Positions 15,650-24,812 of a stretch of DNA of 64,000 nt are shown piece by piece. The notes below the pieces were generated by a model. That model was not told where the DNA came from. It made no database searches and worked only from the letters and a program-made list of their open reading frames with translations. Made by a program: the position numbers and the translations under genes. The stretch's first letter is position 1, and the number at the start of each line of letters is the position of its first letter. The stretch is taken from NCBI RefSeq assembly GCF_900313025.1, contig NZ_OMPQ01000002.1, forward strand, positions 186,001 to 250,000, given 5' to 3'. Source of the DNA: Pseudophaeobacter sp. EL27 (lineage in GTDB: Bacteria > Pseudomonadota > Alphaproteobacteria > Rhodobacterales > Rhodobacteraceae).

Positions 15650-17812
15650 CTAAAACCCGCCTGTGCCCGCGGCCATCTCCAGCAAGATTTCCGTCTCAAA
15701 GGCTTTCAGTGCAGGCCGAGCAGCAGCAAAGCCCTGCGCTGCAATCTCTGCCTCAGGAAACAGGGCCAGCAGCTCTTCCCGCTGTGCAACCCCCATGCCG
15801 GACAAGGTGAGATCACCGGGTTGGAAGCTTTCGGTCCAGGCGCCATTGGCGCGGATGATTTCGTGGCGGTCAAACATCAGGTGGATATAGGTGACCGCCT
15901 GCGGGTAGGCGCGCTGCACGCTACGCTCGTTCACCAGATTGACTGCGGCGGCCAGCACCTCTGGCTCGCCAAACAGCATTTCCGCATGGGCGCTGCTCAG
16001 CAGCATTCTATGCTGCGGCGATACCAGCAGATCCTGCTCCGGCAGCCCCTCGCCCAGGGCACCCGCTACAATTCGCACAGGGTTAAAAGCAGACCGTGCC
16101 GCCAAATCTGCGGCCTGTAGCTCCCGCGTGCCAATCCAGCGCACGGTTTGGGCGCCGTGATCCAGGGTCATCACCTGATCCCCCACCACGATCTCTTCCA
16201 CCGCGACCTCGCCCTGCGGCGTCAGAATCATCGCACCGGGGGTGAAACAGGCCACGGTTTCTTCGATCACCTCTTCGATGTTTTCAAAGGTCAGCGTGCC
16301 GGTGACAGTGCCATCAGCATCGAGGAAATCGACCGTGCCGGCCTCGCCATCATCGGGGTCATAGGTGACCCGGCTGCGCCCCATTCCGCGCAGGTCGAGC
16401 ACGTCGTGGTCATCGCCGCCTTCGCCGCCATCAACGCTATCGCCCGCGCCGCCATGAAACAGGTCGCGGTCATCGCCACCTGACAGGGTATCGGCCCCGG
16501 TGCCGCCCGTCAGCGTATCATTGCCACTGCCGCCCTTGATACTGTCGGCGCCGCTGCCCCCGTCCAGCGCATCACCACCGCTGCCGCCGTGCAGCGTGTC
16601 GCGGCCACTGTCGCCAAACAGAGTGTCATCTCCAACGCCGCTGTTCATGCGGTCATCGCCACTGCCGCCCTCGCCATAAAAGGAAGACCCGGCTGAGCCA
16701 CCATCGAGGATGTCATTGCCCTCATCCAGGTAGATACTATCCGAGCCCTCATGGACGCCAATAAAGGCGAGGTCATTGCCAGCCCCACCGTGGATTTCAT
16801 CATTGCCCTGGCTGCCGGCCAGAAGGTCATTGCCCTCACCGCCCCAGACCGTATCGGTGCCCATGCTGCCGATCAGGGTATCGTTGCCCTCTTCGCCATA
16901 GATCAGATCATCCTGATCACGGCCAAAGACATGGTCATCGCCGGCGCCCGCATAGATCAGGTCGTTGCCATAAAGCCCTTCCAGCTGGTCGTTGCCATCG
17001 CCTCCGTAGAGCGTGTCGTCGCCCCAGCCACCGCGCAGGGTGTCATCCCCTTCGCCGCCCTCAACATAATCGTCACCATCCCCGGCCTCGATTGAATCAT
17101 TGCCATCGCCCGCGAGCACTGTGTCATTGCCGTCACCGGCCTCGATCACATCATCCTGCGATCCATCCAGCGCGTCGCTGTTATCAACCCGGTCCCCTTC
17201 GGGGTCGCCCAGGTAGTCGACGTCAATCAGATCATCGCCACCGGTTCCTTCGACGATGTAGTTGAGCGCCGGCGGGATGGTGAAACTGAGATCCGAGATC
17301 CCGGCGCCCCCCGACAGCGCAGCATCGCTGCCATTATCATAGGTGACAGAAAGTTCCGAGATCGGCCCCACCAAGCTGACGCCGATAGTATCAGCCGAGC
17401 TGCCCTCAGCCTCGATCGTGACAGAGCCATCCGGATTGATGGTCACGCTCTGATGGGTCAGACCCGTCAGGCCCGCAATTACCTCGGCAGCCGGGATCAG
17501 GGTGCCAGAGGCATCCAGGAGGCGCAGGGTGAATTTGTCGTCATAGCTGCTGCCGGAAGAATTTACATGCTGCAGATCAAAGGACAGATCGGCAACCGGG
17601 TTGGAGAAATCAAACCGCGCCGTGATTGGTTCGCTGATGCCAAAGGCGCCAAAATCGGACACCGCATAGCCCGACTGGCTGGCATCCCAGGCTTTTTCAG
17701 TGAATGTGCCGGTGACGGTGGTGCTATGGCCATCCTCAGACAGGGTTGTATTACCGCTCGCGGCAGTACCATTGATCCCAGTCAACCAGATAGCATTGTC
17801 CAAAACAGCCAT
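15650..17812 (-). CDS. secreted RTX calcium-binding protein with C-terminal Hint domain
   Basis: 720 residues, acidic. Residues 1-185 form an N-terminal beta-rich region with no recognised enzyme motif. About residues 188-465 hold many glycine-rich RTX nonapeptides of the GGxGxDx type (for example GGEGDDTLRGG, GGDGNDQL), which bind calcium after secretion by a type I system. A Hint (Hedgehog/intein, Hint_2 type) domain starts at C522 (ACFTPGAMI) and includes LLVSPQHRMLL. No classical signal peptide is seen, as expected for type I export, and no ABC/HlyD/TolC genes are nearby. Cell-surface or matrix function is likely. Confidence 0.9.
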   Translation of the reverse strand: MAVLDNAIWLTGINGTAASGNTTLSEDGHSTTVTGTFTEKAWDASQSGYAVSDFGAFGISEPITARFDFSNPVADLSFDLQHVNSSGSSYDDKFTLRLLDASGTLIPAAEVIAGLTGLTHQSVTINPDGSVTIEAEGSSADTIGVSLVGPISELSVTYDNGSDAALSGGAGISDLSFTIPPALNYIVEGTGGDDLIDVDYLGDPEGDRVDNSDALDGSQDDVIEAGDGNDTVLAGDGNDSIEAGDGDDYVEGGEGDDTLRGGWGDDTLYGGDGNDQLEGLYGNDLIYAGAGDDHVFGRDQDDLIYGEEGNDTLIGSMGTDTVWGGEGNDLLAGSQGNDEIHGGAGNDLAFIGVHEGSDSIYLDEGNDILDGGSAGSSFYGEGGSGDDRMNSGVGDDTLFGDSGRDTLHGGSGGDALDGGSGADSIKGGSGNDTLTGGTGADTLSGGDDRDLFHGGAGDSVDGGEGGDDHDVLDLRGMGRSRVTYDPDDGEAGTVDFLDADGTVTGTLTFENIEEVIEETVACFTPGAMILTPQGEVAVEEIVVGDQVMTLDHGAQTVRWIGTRELQAADLAARSAFNPVRIVAGALGEGLPEQDLLVSPQHRMLLSSAHAEMLFGEPEVLAAAVNLVNERSVQRAYPQAVTYIHLMFDRHEIIRANGAWTESFQPGDLTLSGMGVAQREELLALFPEAEIAAQGFAAARPALKAFETEILLEMAAGTGGF

Positions 17813-18117
17813 GACGACCCTGTCCCTAACCTGCGGATACGGCGTTGGGCCAAGGAGGGGCCTTGCCGGGAATCCGCTTCAATTCGCTAGTCCTGACATA
17901 AGAAAGCGTTAACGACTCGGCCCAACTGCGGTGAAGACAAGGCAGGTGAGGGCAAAACTGTGACGTAACTGTAAAGTTGTCGAGATGCGGTCGGCCCAGA
18001 CTCTGCTGCGGCTGCCAATACGCGGACCTGAGACCAGGCCTCGCAGCTTGCCCCTTGCGGAACTGCGCATTGTCGGCAAAGGTCGCGGCAGTTTTAACCT
18101 CGCAAGGAGCCCGAGGC
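17813..18117. other. divergent upstream region of RTX-Hint and racemase-family genes
   Basis: 305 bases between divergent genes. It must contain both promoters. I see AAGGAG before the racemase-family ATG and an AT-richer stretch near 17945-17985, but no clear -35/-10 pair, RNA gene or small ORF. Confidence 0.4.
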
Positions 18118-18876
18118 ATGAGCCATTTCCCCTATAGCCTGACCGGTCCCATCGGCTCTGCGGCCACGCTTGGCCTGATTGCCCTGCAGGTGGACGAAAC
18201 CATCGAGCAGGATTTCCGCCGCCTCTTTGTGGCGCGGGATGTGGCACTCTACGTCAACCGTATTCCCTCGGGGGCGGAACTCACGCCCGATACCATTGCC
18301 CAGATGGGGCGTGACCTGCCTGCAGCTGCCGCCCTCCTGCCGCAGGCTGCCGAGTTCGACGCGGTGGCCTATGGCTGCACCTCCGGCACCACGCTGATCG
18401 GTGTGGACCGAGTACGCGAATTGGTTCAGGGCGCGGTGAACACCCGCCATGTTGCCCAACCGCTCAGCGCCACATTAGCAGCTTTTGCAGCGCTTGAAAT
18501 CTCCACAATCGGGCTGGTTTCACCCTATATAGACACTGTTTCCGGCCCCATGCAGCGCACGTTTGAGGCTGCGGGCTATGGGGTTCCGGCCATGGTCTCC
18601 TTTGGTGAAGAGGTCGAAGCCAATGTGGCGCGGATAGATCCCGCGTCGATCCATGCGGCAGCGCTGGAGGTCGGATCAAACCCAGAGGTCGAGGCGGTGT
18701 TCCTCAGCTGTACCAATCTGCGCACGCTGGATATCATTGCGGATCTGGAGCAGCGCCTGGGCAAACCGGTGGTCAGCAGCAATCAGGCGCTGGCCTGGCA
18801 CATGGCGCGGCTCTCTGGTGCCCCCCTGGCGGAGGATGCACCGGGTCTTTTGTTTTCCAAACCTCTGAAGGCCTAG
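18118..18876 (+). CDS. Asp/Glu racemase superfamily enzyme (maleate isomerase/Amdase-like)
   Basis: A 252-residue protein with the two catalytic cysteines of the superfamily: C87 in AYGCTSGT and C198 in LSCTNLR. SLTGPIGSAATLGLI near the N-terminus resembles the arylmalonate decarboxylase/maleate isomerase branch. Members racemise or isomerise small acids, so the substrate is open. The ATG at 18118 follows AAGGAG; a longer frame to 17977 has no site. It converges on the polyamine-type ABC operon through a shared terminator. A functional link with that transporter is possible but unproven. Confidence 0.85.
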   Translation: MSHFPYSLTGPIGSAATLGLIALQVDETIEQDFRRLFVARDVALYVNRIPSGAELTPDTIAQMGRDLPAAAALLPQAAEFDAVAYGCTSGTTLIGVDRVRELVQGAVNTRHVAQPLSATLAAFAALEISTIGLVSPYIDTVSGPMQRTFEAAGYGVPAMVSFGEEVEANVARIDPASIHAAALEVGSNPEVEAVFLSCTNLRTLDIIADLEQRLGKPVVSSNQALAWHMARLSGAPLAEDAPGLLFSKPLKA

Positions 18877-18899
18877 ATCAACAAAGCATCTGCAATAGC

Positions 18900-18936
18900 A
18901 AACCCCGCCCGGCATTTCTGCAGGGCGGGGTTTTTC
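18900..18936. terminator. bidirectional rho-independent terminator
   Basis: AAACCCCGCCC (from 18900) pairs with GGGCGGGGTT (18923-18932), followed by TTT on the plus strand; the minus strand also ends in T residues. It lies between the convergent racemase-family gene and ABC operon. Confidence 0.9.
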
Positions 18937-18959
18937 TTGTAATCAGAGGCTGTGCAGGA

Positions 18960-20240
18960 TCAGTTGCCCGCGCCCTCACTCTCCTCTTCACTGTTCAGGC
19001 TGCTGGGCGCAAAGACACCGCCAAAACCAGAGTTGTTACCCTCGTCTTCGGCTTCAGTCTCTGCTTCGTCTCCACTCAGCGTGCTGGGGGCAAAGACGCC
19101 ACCAAAGCCAGAGTTGTTATCCGCAGGCTGAGACTGGGCCGGGGTGGTCGTGCTGCCCTGCTCTGCCTCTTGCTGCTGACGGCGCAGCTCACGCTGGCGC
19201 TGCAACTCCTGAATGCGCAGCTCTGTCTCCAGGCGCTTTTGCTCCTGAACATCTGCGATACATTGCTGCGGACTATAGACACTCGCTGTGCCAACCACGG
19301 TCACCGTCGCACAGGCCACAATCACCAAGGCAACAGCCGCCCAGTTGGAGCTGAGGAACCCTGGCAGTTTGAACTGGCCTGAGCTCAGCTCTTCCACCGT
19401 GGCCTCCTTGCGGGCCTCGGCCACCAGTTCTTTGCGGCGGATATTGGCCTCGTTGAACAGAGCAGCAAAGACCGTGAGCAACACGATGATAAAGGCCAGA
19501 GCCGAAATCGCCGGGGTGATGCCGTAGCGGACCTTTTGTGCCAACTCGATCGTCAGGGTTGGGTATTCGCCAAAGGTGAAGGTGGTGGTGTTGTAGTTCT
19601 CAAAGCTCGCCAGGAAGGCCAGCACCGCAGCAGAGGCGATGGCGGGCTTCATGAAGGGCAAGAGCACCTTGCGGAAGGCCTGCGCATGAGAGGCACCAAG
19701 ATCCAGTGCCGCCTCGGTCAGCGCGATGTCATAGCGCTGCAGACGCGCCACCAGCACCAGCATGCAGTAGCTGGCGATAAAGGTCGACTGACCAATAACC
19801 GTCAGGAACAAGCCGTTGGACAGGAAACTGTCTGCCCCCAGTCCAACCATCCGGTTGATCCGGTCCCAGAACACCAGTGTCGAGATACCAATGACCACAC
19901 CCGGCACCAGGATCGGTGCAATGATGATGGTGTAATAGGTCGCCCGCAGTTTGGGCCAGATCTGGGTCAGCATCAGCGCCCCAGCTAGACCCATCGCCAC
20001 CGACAAGACAACAGTGCCAGCGCCCACCAGAATGGAGTTCTTGATCCCGTTCAGGATCCGCTCATCCTGAAACAGCGCCGAGAACCATTCAAAGGTCAGG
20101 CATTCCCAGGGCGTCGCCCGCGGAAACTCTGGCGAGTTGAAGGCGGTGATCGACATGATCACCAGAGGCCCAAGCAGATAGGCAAAGAAGACCGCCAAAT
20201 AGATCCAGATGCTCAGGCGCATAAATGAGAGGTTCTTCAT
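18960..20240 (-). CDS. polyamine-type ABC transporter permease (PotC-like) with C-terminal extension
   Basis: 426 residues, versus about 265-290 for typical PotC proteins. Residues 1-265 are a normal permease with six membrane segments and the ATPase-contact EAA loop (EAALDLGASHAQAFRKVLLPFMKPA, near 176-200). An added tail follows: another hydrophobic segment (about 301-322), a Gln/Arg/Glu-rich probable coiled coil (about 331-361), and an acidic low-complexity end. The tail contains NNSGFGGVFAPSTL (375-388) and NNSGFGGVFAPSSL (402-415). Its start overlaps the end of the PotB-like gene by 4 bases. It is the last gene of the binding protein-ATPase-permease-permease operon. The tail's role is unknown. 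Confidence 0.88.
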   Translation of the reverse strand: MKNLSFMRLSIWIYLAVFFAYLLGPLVIMSITAFNSPEFPRATPWECLTFEWFSALFQDERILNGIKNSILVGAGTVVLSVAMGLAGALMLTQIWPKLRATYYTIIIAPILVPGVVIGISTLVFWDRINRMVGLGADSFLSNGLFLTVIGQSTFIASYCMLVLVARLQRYDIALTEAALDLGASHAQAFRKVLLPFMKPAIASAAVLAFLASFENYNTTTFTFGEYPTLTIELAQKVRYGITPAISALAFIIVLLTVFAALFNEANIRRKELVAEARKEATVEELSSGQFKLPGFLSSNWAAVALVIVACATVTVVGTASVYSPQQCIADVQEQKRLETELRIQELQRQRELRRQQQEAEQGSTTTPAQSQPADNNSGFGGVFAPSTLSGDEAETEAEDEGNNSGFGGVFAPSSLNSEEESEGAGN

Positions 20241-21157
20241 TTGCCGATATCCCCCATGTTCACCTTGAACAGACGCATCACCGCCAGCACCAAGAGGATA
20301 CAGGTCACCAGCAGCACCACAGCATAGGCCGCGCCCTGTGGCCAGTCAGAGTTGTCGTTGAATTGCTGATAGATCAGCTGAGTAAACCAAAGCGACGAAG
20401 GCCCGCCCAGGATCTGCGGTGCCGCCAGTGCCCCAGCGGACAGCATGAACACCATGGTACAGCCAGAGCTGATCCCCGGTTTGGCATAGGGAATGACCAC
20501 CCGGCGATGAATCATTGGCCAGCTGGCCCCCATGTCACGCGCCGCCTCGATCTGATTGCGATCCAGGCTTTCGATGACATTGTAGATCGGGAAGATCATC
20601 AACAGGATATAGGCATAGCCCAGACCCGCATAAAGCGCGATGTCGTTGCGGACAAAGTCAAAGGGCGTGTCAAAGATCCCCGCTGCCACCAGCAGGTTGT
20701 TCAGCACCCCGGTTTCACCAAAGATGATGCGCAGCGCAAAGGCCCGCAGGATCTCGTTGATCCAGTAGGGAATGATCAGCATCAGCGCAAAGATACGGAT
20801 GTGATTGCCCTTGGTCTGGGCCAGGTAATAGGCGATCGGGTAGCATAGGATCAGGTTGAAGATGGTGACAAAAACCGCCGCGATCAGGGTGCGGTAAAAC
20901 ACCTTGAGATCAACCGCGTTATAGTCCTGGCTGCCGCCTTCGGGGCCAAAGACCAGATATTTGTAATTCTCCATCGTGTAGACGTCTTTTGGCCCGCCGA
21001 TCTCAGGTGGTGGCAGGTTGGGGCGGAAGGAGAAATCCAGCATCGACAGCTGCGGCAGGATGATCAGACCGATGGTCCAGAACAGCACCAGCCCCAGCAT
21101 CAGCGAGCCGATGCCCAGGCCGTTGCGGTCAAAGAATTCTTTCAGGAAACGAGGCAT
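20237..21157 (-). CDS. polyamine-type ABC transporter permease (PotB-like)
   Basis: A 306-residue inner membrane permease with six predicted membrane segments and the EAA loop EAARDMGASWPMIHRRVVIPYAKPG. It resembles PotB/PotH of spermidine or putrescine importers. The ATG at 21157 is chosen because AGGAGGT lies six bases upstream; the GTG at 21163 abuts that site directly and is unlikely. It starts 12 bases after the ATPase gene and overlaps the next permease by 4 bases. Confidence 0.92.
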   Translation of the reverse strand: MPRFLKEFFDRNGLGIGSLMLGLVLFWTIGLIILPQLSMLDFSFRPNLPPPEIGGPKDVYTMENYKYLVFGPEGGSQDYNAVDLKVFYRTLIAAVFVTIFNLILCYPIAYYLAQTKGNHIRIFALMLIIPYWINEILRAFALRIIFGETGVLNNLLVAAGIFDTPFDFVRNDIALYAGLGYAYILLMIFPIYNVIESLDRNQIEAARDMGASWPMIHRRVVIPYAKPGISSGCTMVFMLSAGALAAPQILGGPSSLWFTQLIYQQFNDNSDWPQGAAYAVVLLVTCILLVLAVMRLFKVNMGDIGK

Positions 21158-21168
21158 TGCCACACCTC

Positions 21169-22281
21169 CTATTCGGTGGCCAGATCGCCAGCGGGCAGGG
21201 CCACAGCGTTCTGGACATCATATTGCAGGGTCATCGGCTCACCCTTGTGGCTGTCAAATGACTGGCCGAGGTTGGGCAAGGAGACCTTCATTTCCTTGCC
21301 GCCCTCGCCCTCCATGAAGATGTTGAAGGTATTGCCCTCAAATTCCTCATTGGTGACGGTGGCGGTGACAAAGTGATCGCCTTGGGTGCCGACCGGAGCC
21401 AGGGCAAAGGCCTCGGGGCGGATGAACATCATGGCGTCATCGCCCGGTTTCATCTTGCCTTGGTTGGCCGAAGAGATCCGCGCCAGCAGATCGCCCGAAC
21501 GATTGGTCGAGATCATCGCAGTATCGCCATTCACCTGCTTCACGGTGCCGCGGAAAACATTGTTTTCACCAACAAAGGAGGCGGCAAAGGCGGTTGACGG
21601 ATCGTTGTAGATGGTCTTGCCATCGCCGATCTGGTCGATCACCCCGGCGCGCATCACCGCGATATTATCCGACATGGTCAGGGCCTCACCCTGGTCGTGG
21701 GTGATATAGATAAAGGTAATGCCCACCCGCTGCTGAATTTCGCGCAGCTCGGTGCGCATGTGCTGGCGCAGTTTCAGATCCAGCGCCGAAAGCGGCTCAT
21801 CCAGCAGCAAAACATCGGGTTCGGCACAAAGCGCGCGGGCAATGGCAACCCGCTGACGCTGACCACCGGATAGCTCAGAGGGCAGCTTGTCGCCCTGCCC
21901 CGGCAGCGCGATCATATCCAGCAGCTCATCGGCGCGCTTGCGACGCTCCTTGGCCGAGGCACCCTTGATCTCCATCGAGAAGGTGATGTTTTCCCAGACC
22001 TTCATCAGCGGAAACAGCGCCAGGTTCTGAAAGATCAGCGCGGTGGGACGTTTGTTCGGGCCGATGCCCTTCATATCATTCCCGCCAATCAGGACCTGAC
22101 CTTCGCTGGGGTCCAGAAACCCGGACACGGCGCGCAAGATCGTGGTCTTGCCGCAGCCCGAAGGACCAAGGAAGGAAAAGAAATCGCCCCCCTTGATATG
22201 CACATTTGCGTCGCGCACGGCGACAAAATCTCCAAAGCGGATCCAGAGGTTTTCAAGATCTACGCCGACCCCAGCACTCAT
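21169..22281 (-). CDS. polyamine-type ABC transporter ATP-binding protein (PotA-like)
   Basis: A 370-residue ATPase. Walker A GPSGCGKTT, the Q-loop around LIFQNLALFP, signature LSGGQRQRVAIARAL, Walker B DVLLLDEPLSALD and the switch His in THDQGEA are all intact. The C-terminal third is a TOBE-type regulatory domain, as in PotA. It couples ATP hydrolysis to uptake through the two downstream permeases. A 164-base gap containing two hairpins separates it from the binding-protein gene. Confidence 0.94.
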   Translation of the reverse strand: MSAGVGVDLENLWIRFGDFVAVRDANVHIKGGDFFSFLGPSGCGKTTILRAVSGFLDPSEGQVLIGGNDMKGIGPNKRPTALIFQNLALFPLMKVWENITFSMEIKGASAKERRKRADELLDMIALPGQGDKLPSELSGGQRQRVAIARALCAEPDVLLLDEPLSALDLKLRQHMRTELREIQQRVGITFIYITHDQGEALTMSDNIAVMRAGVIDQIGDGKTIYNDPSTAFAASFVGENNVFRGTVKQVNGDTAMISTNRSGDLLARISSANQGKMKPGDDAMMFIRPEAFALAPVGTQGDHFVTATVTNEEFEGNTFNIFMEGEGGKEMKVSLPNLGQSFDSHKGEPMTLQYDVQNAVALPAGDLATE

Positions 22282-22374
22282 GTGGTCTCTCCTCAGCTCG
22301 CACCTTTTCTGCCCGGTGGAGAATACCCCCGGCGCAAACAGGCTGCTCTGTTCATTCTGATGTTGTTAAAACGC

Positions 22375-22431
22375 GCCATACATCGCGGCATGGCGCGGGA
22401 CTGGCCCCCAAAACCAATTGGGGACCAGTTT
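22375..22431 (-). repeat. tandem hairpins between binding-protein and ATPase genes
   Basis: GCGCCAT...ATGGCGC (about 22373-22397) and CTGGCCCCC...GGGGACCAG (about 22403-22431) form two consecutive stem-loops just after the binding-protein stop codon. Such hairpins often protect the upstream mRNA and so raise binding-protein levels relative to the membrane parts. Confidence 0.6.
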
Positions 22432-22445
22432 GTTGCCCTGATCGA

Positions 22446-23570
22446 TCAGGCGCTTTTGAACTTGTTGACGAACTCGGTCCGCACTTCCGCATACCAGGGT
22501 GCTTCCGCAGGCCATGGGTTCAGGTTGGCCAGGCTGTCGCCAGGGTAGGCCTCGGCAAAGTTCTTCTTGTAGACGTCACCGGAGTGAGTATCCGCGCCCA
22601 GAACCGGCGAGTTATAGCCATGGCTGTCGATCGCCTTACCTGCGGGCTCCTGCTGGAAGGCATAGTCAACAAAAGCATAGACCTGCTCTTCGTTTTTGGC
22701 GCCAACCGGCATCGACATACCGTCAACCCAGGCCATCGCACCCTCAACAGGGGCTTGATAATGCACAGGCTCGCCAGCGGCTTTCAGAGCCAGCGGTGGG
22801 CCATCCCAGGTCTGACCAACAACAACGCCTTCGTTCAGCAGGCCGTTTTTCTGCGTATCGGCATCGTTCCAGATCAGCTTGATGCGGTCTTTGCGCGCCA
22901 TGCACCAATCGGTGATCTTGCCCCAGACTTCGCGCATGGTGTCTTCGTCACCATAGGCGGCCCAGACAGAACCCTGATCCATTTCGCCAGAGGCTTCCAT
23001 ATACAGACCGGCACCCAGCATCATCGAGTGAGCACGACCCATGGTTTTACCAGCGTTTTCTTCCGACCAGACGTCCCCATATGAAGGTGCATCCCCCGAT
23101 GGCAGCCATTTGTCGGTACGGTAAGCAATACCTTCGGTGCCCCAGATATGTGGCAGCCAATGTACGCCGGCACCTTCAAAATTCCAGGCAGAGGTACCGA
23201 TCTTGGCCATCGCCGGGTTCACCGCGTCGATGTTGACTTTGTTCATGTCGAAAGGCTTCAGCAGCTCCAGCGGTCCCCACTGCAGCGAACGGTTATTGGT
23301 GGGCGAGACAATGTCAAAGCCCTGGCCCTTGGTGGCCTTCATCTTGTTGATGATTTCCTCGTTGGAGCCGATACCGGTGTAGTTCACCTTGATGCCGGTC
23401 TTGGCTTCAAAACCTTCGATGAAGGCTGGTGGCAGGTAGTCCGACCACATCAGAATGTTGATTTCACCCGAAGACGCCAGTGCGCTCTTGGAATACAGCG
23501 GCGCCGCAAGAGCAGCCGCACCGGCGCTTTTCAGCAGGGTCCGGCGCGTGACACTAGATTTGGTAGTCAT
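22446..23570 (-). CDS. extracellular solute-binding protein (PotD/PotF-like), Tat signal
   Basis: A 374-residue periplasmic binding protein. The N-terminus carries a twin-arginine signal (TRRTLLKSAGAAALAAPL), then INILMWSDYLPPAFIEGFEAKTG, typical of the PotD/PotF class of polyamine-binding proteins. It should capture the substrate for the downstream PotABC-like genes. The exact ligand (putrescine, spermidine or another cation) cannot be fixed from sequence alone. The ATG at 23570 is used; a TTG two codons earlier is also spaced to GGGAG. It is the first gene of its operon. Confidence 0.93.
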   Translation of the reverse strand: MTTKSSVTRRTLLKSAGAAALAAPLYSKSALASSGEINILMWSDYLPPAFIEGFEAKTGIKVNYTGIGSNEEIINKMKATKGQGFDIVSPTNNRSLQWGPLELLKPFDMNKVNIDAVNPAMAKIGTSAWNFEGAGVHWLPHIWGTEGIAYRTDKWLPSGDAPSYGDVWSEENAGKTMGRAHSMMLGAGLYMEASGEMDQGSVWAAYGDEDTMREVWGKITDWCMARKDRIKLIWNDADTQKNGLLNEGVVVGQTWDGPPLALKAAGEPVHYQAPVEGAMAWVDGMSMPVGAKNEEQVYAFVDYAFQQEPAGKAIDSHGYNSPVLGADTHSGDVYKKNFAEAYPGDSLANLNPWPAEAPWYAEVRTEFVNKFKSA

Positions 23571-23914
23571 ATTCAAGTTTCTCCCAGTTGGGTTTGTTGG
23601 TGTCGTTTATTATTGTTTTTAGTCTCAAAAGAGTGCGGGGCATTGCGCCCAACAAACAGTGACAGTTTCAAAAACTGATAAGGCCAAAATGCCGCAGCAT
23701 TGTAAAACATGGCTCCAGTTTTGAGCAGCACCACTCGATTCTCCTCATTTGTGGGAGAATAAGGTGGTGGTGTAACAGGAGTTTGCGCCCCTTGACCCTC
23801 TCCGTCAACGATAACCCGGAAACAAGATTACACGCAGAGGCAAAACGCCCACCAATCGCGCACCCAAACCGCCCGGCCTTTCAGACCATCAGGCCCCTAG
23901 TCCAGGCCCAGCAA
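23571..23914. other. upstream region of the polyamine-type ABC operon
   Basis: 344 bases between the binding-protein start and the end of the EamA gene, transcribed in the same direction. It should hold the operon promoter. It contains the long dyad at 23729-23769 and a short palindrome CAGTTT-CAA-AAACTG near 23663-23677. No small ORF or RNA gene is convincing. Confidence 0.45.
23729..23769. promoter_or_regulatory. 16-base-arm inverted repeat upstream of the ABC operon
   Basis: CACCAC-TCG-ATTCTCC (23729-23744) faces GGAGAAT-AAG-GTGGTG (23754-23769) around a 9-base loop; 13 of 16 positions pair. It lies about 160-200 bases upstream of the binding-protein ATG. It could be an operator or a leader hairpin. 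Confidence 0.5.
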
Positions 23915-24754
23915 TCAGACCGAAAGACCAATCAAAGCAACACCCAGAGCCATGACAACGGCAGCTCCAAGACGGCGCATCGAGTTGCCCTCATTTAAAA
24001 AGACAAAGCCGATGAGGGCTGCAAAAATCACCGAGGTTTCGCGCAGGGCCGAGACCGCCCCAAGCGGTGCAAAATTCTTGGCAAAGAGCACCAAGCCATA
24101 GGCCGACATCGAGACAAAACCACCGGCAATTCCGATCAGCCAGCTGCGGGCCGGGATCTGTGCCAGCACCCGCCGTCGGCGCAGCGCCACAAATCCGGCA
24201 ACAAACAGATGTCCAAAGGCCCCCCAGGCCCAATAGCTGAGTGTATTGCCCGACAGGCGCACCCCCAGCCCATCCACCAGCGAATAAAGTGAGATGCAAA
24301 CCCCGGTGCCCAGCGCATAATAAAGCGCCGTGCGCCCCACCCCAGAGCGCAGCGCCCGCCAGCTGCTCAGCTGGATGCCCAGCCCGATCAGCGCAATGCC
24401 CAGCCAGGCCTGCAGAGGCAGGAACTCGCCCGCAAAGACCATCGCCCAAAGCGCCACCAGCGCCGGTACGATGCCGCGCGCAATCGGGTAGACGGCGCTC
24501 AGATCGCCATGTTTGTAGGCCTGCCCCAACATATAGAAATAGCCAAAATGGATCACCGTCGACAGCGCCACATAGCCCAGGCTTTCCAGCTCGGGCAGTG
24601 GCAGATAGGCAACCATGACGCCCCCCGGAATCACATGACCCAGCGCCACCAGACCCAGGGTGGTGGTGCGATCCGCAGCGGTTTTGACAATGGCATTCCA
24701 GACCGCATGCAGCATGGCCGCAGACAGGATAACGGCGACAACAAAGGGCGTCAT
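23915..24754 (-). CDS. EamA/DMT-family permease
   Basis: A 279-residue, very hydrophobic protein with about ten membrane segments and two EamA-like repeats. LHAVWNAIVKTAADR near the N-terminus and YPIARGIVPALVAL are typical of a DMT subfamily. It probably exports a small metabolite; no substrate is evident. It is followed by the ABC operon in the same direction after 344 bases, so it is likely a separate unit. Confidence 0.88.
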   Translation of the reverse strand: MTPFVVAVILSAAMLHAVWNAIVKTAADRTTTLGLVALGHVIPGGVMVAYLPLPELESLGYVALSTVIHFGYFYMLGQAYKHGDLSAVYPIARGIVPALVALWAMVFAGEFLPLQAWLGIALIGLGIQLSSWRALRSGVGRTALYYALGTGVCISLYSLVDGLGVRLSGNTLSYWAWGAFGHLFVAGFVALRRRRVLAQIPARSWLIGIAGGFVSMSAYGLVLFAKNFAPLGAVSALRETSVIFAALIGFVFLNEGNSMRRLGAAVVMALGVALIGLSV

Positions 24755-24812
24755 ATTGTGGAAGACCTTTCAGTTTTGGCGGTAAACAACATAGTTAGAG
24801 CCTGTTTTTGGA

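Noticed and set aside
16291-17200. Regularly spaced repeats in the RTX gene taken as a possible CRISPR array
   Set aside because: The periodicity is about 27 bases, matches Gly/Asp nonapeptides in frame and there are no unique spacers or cas genes.
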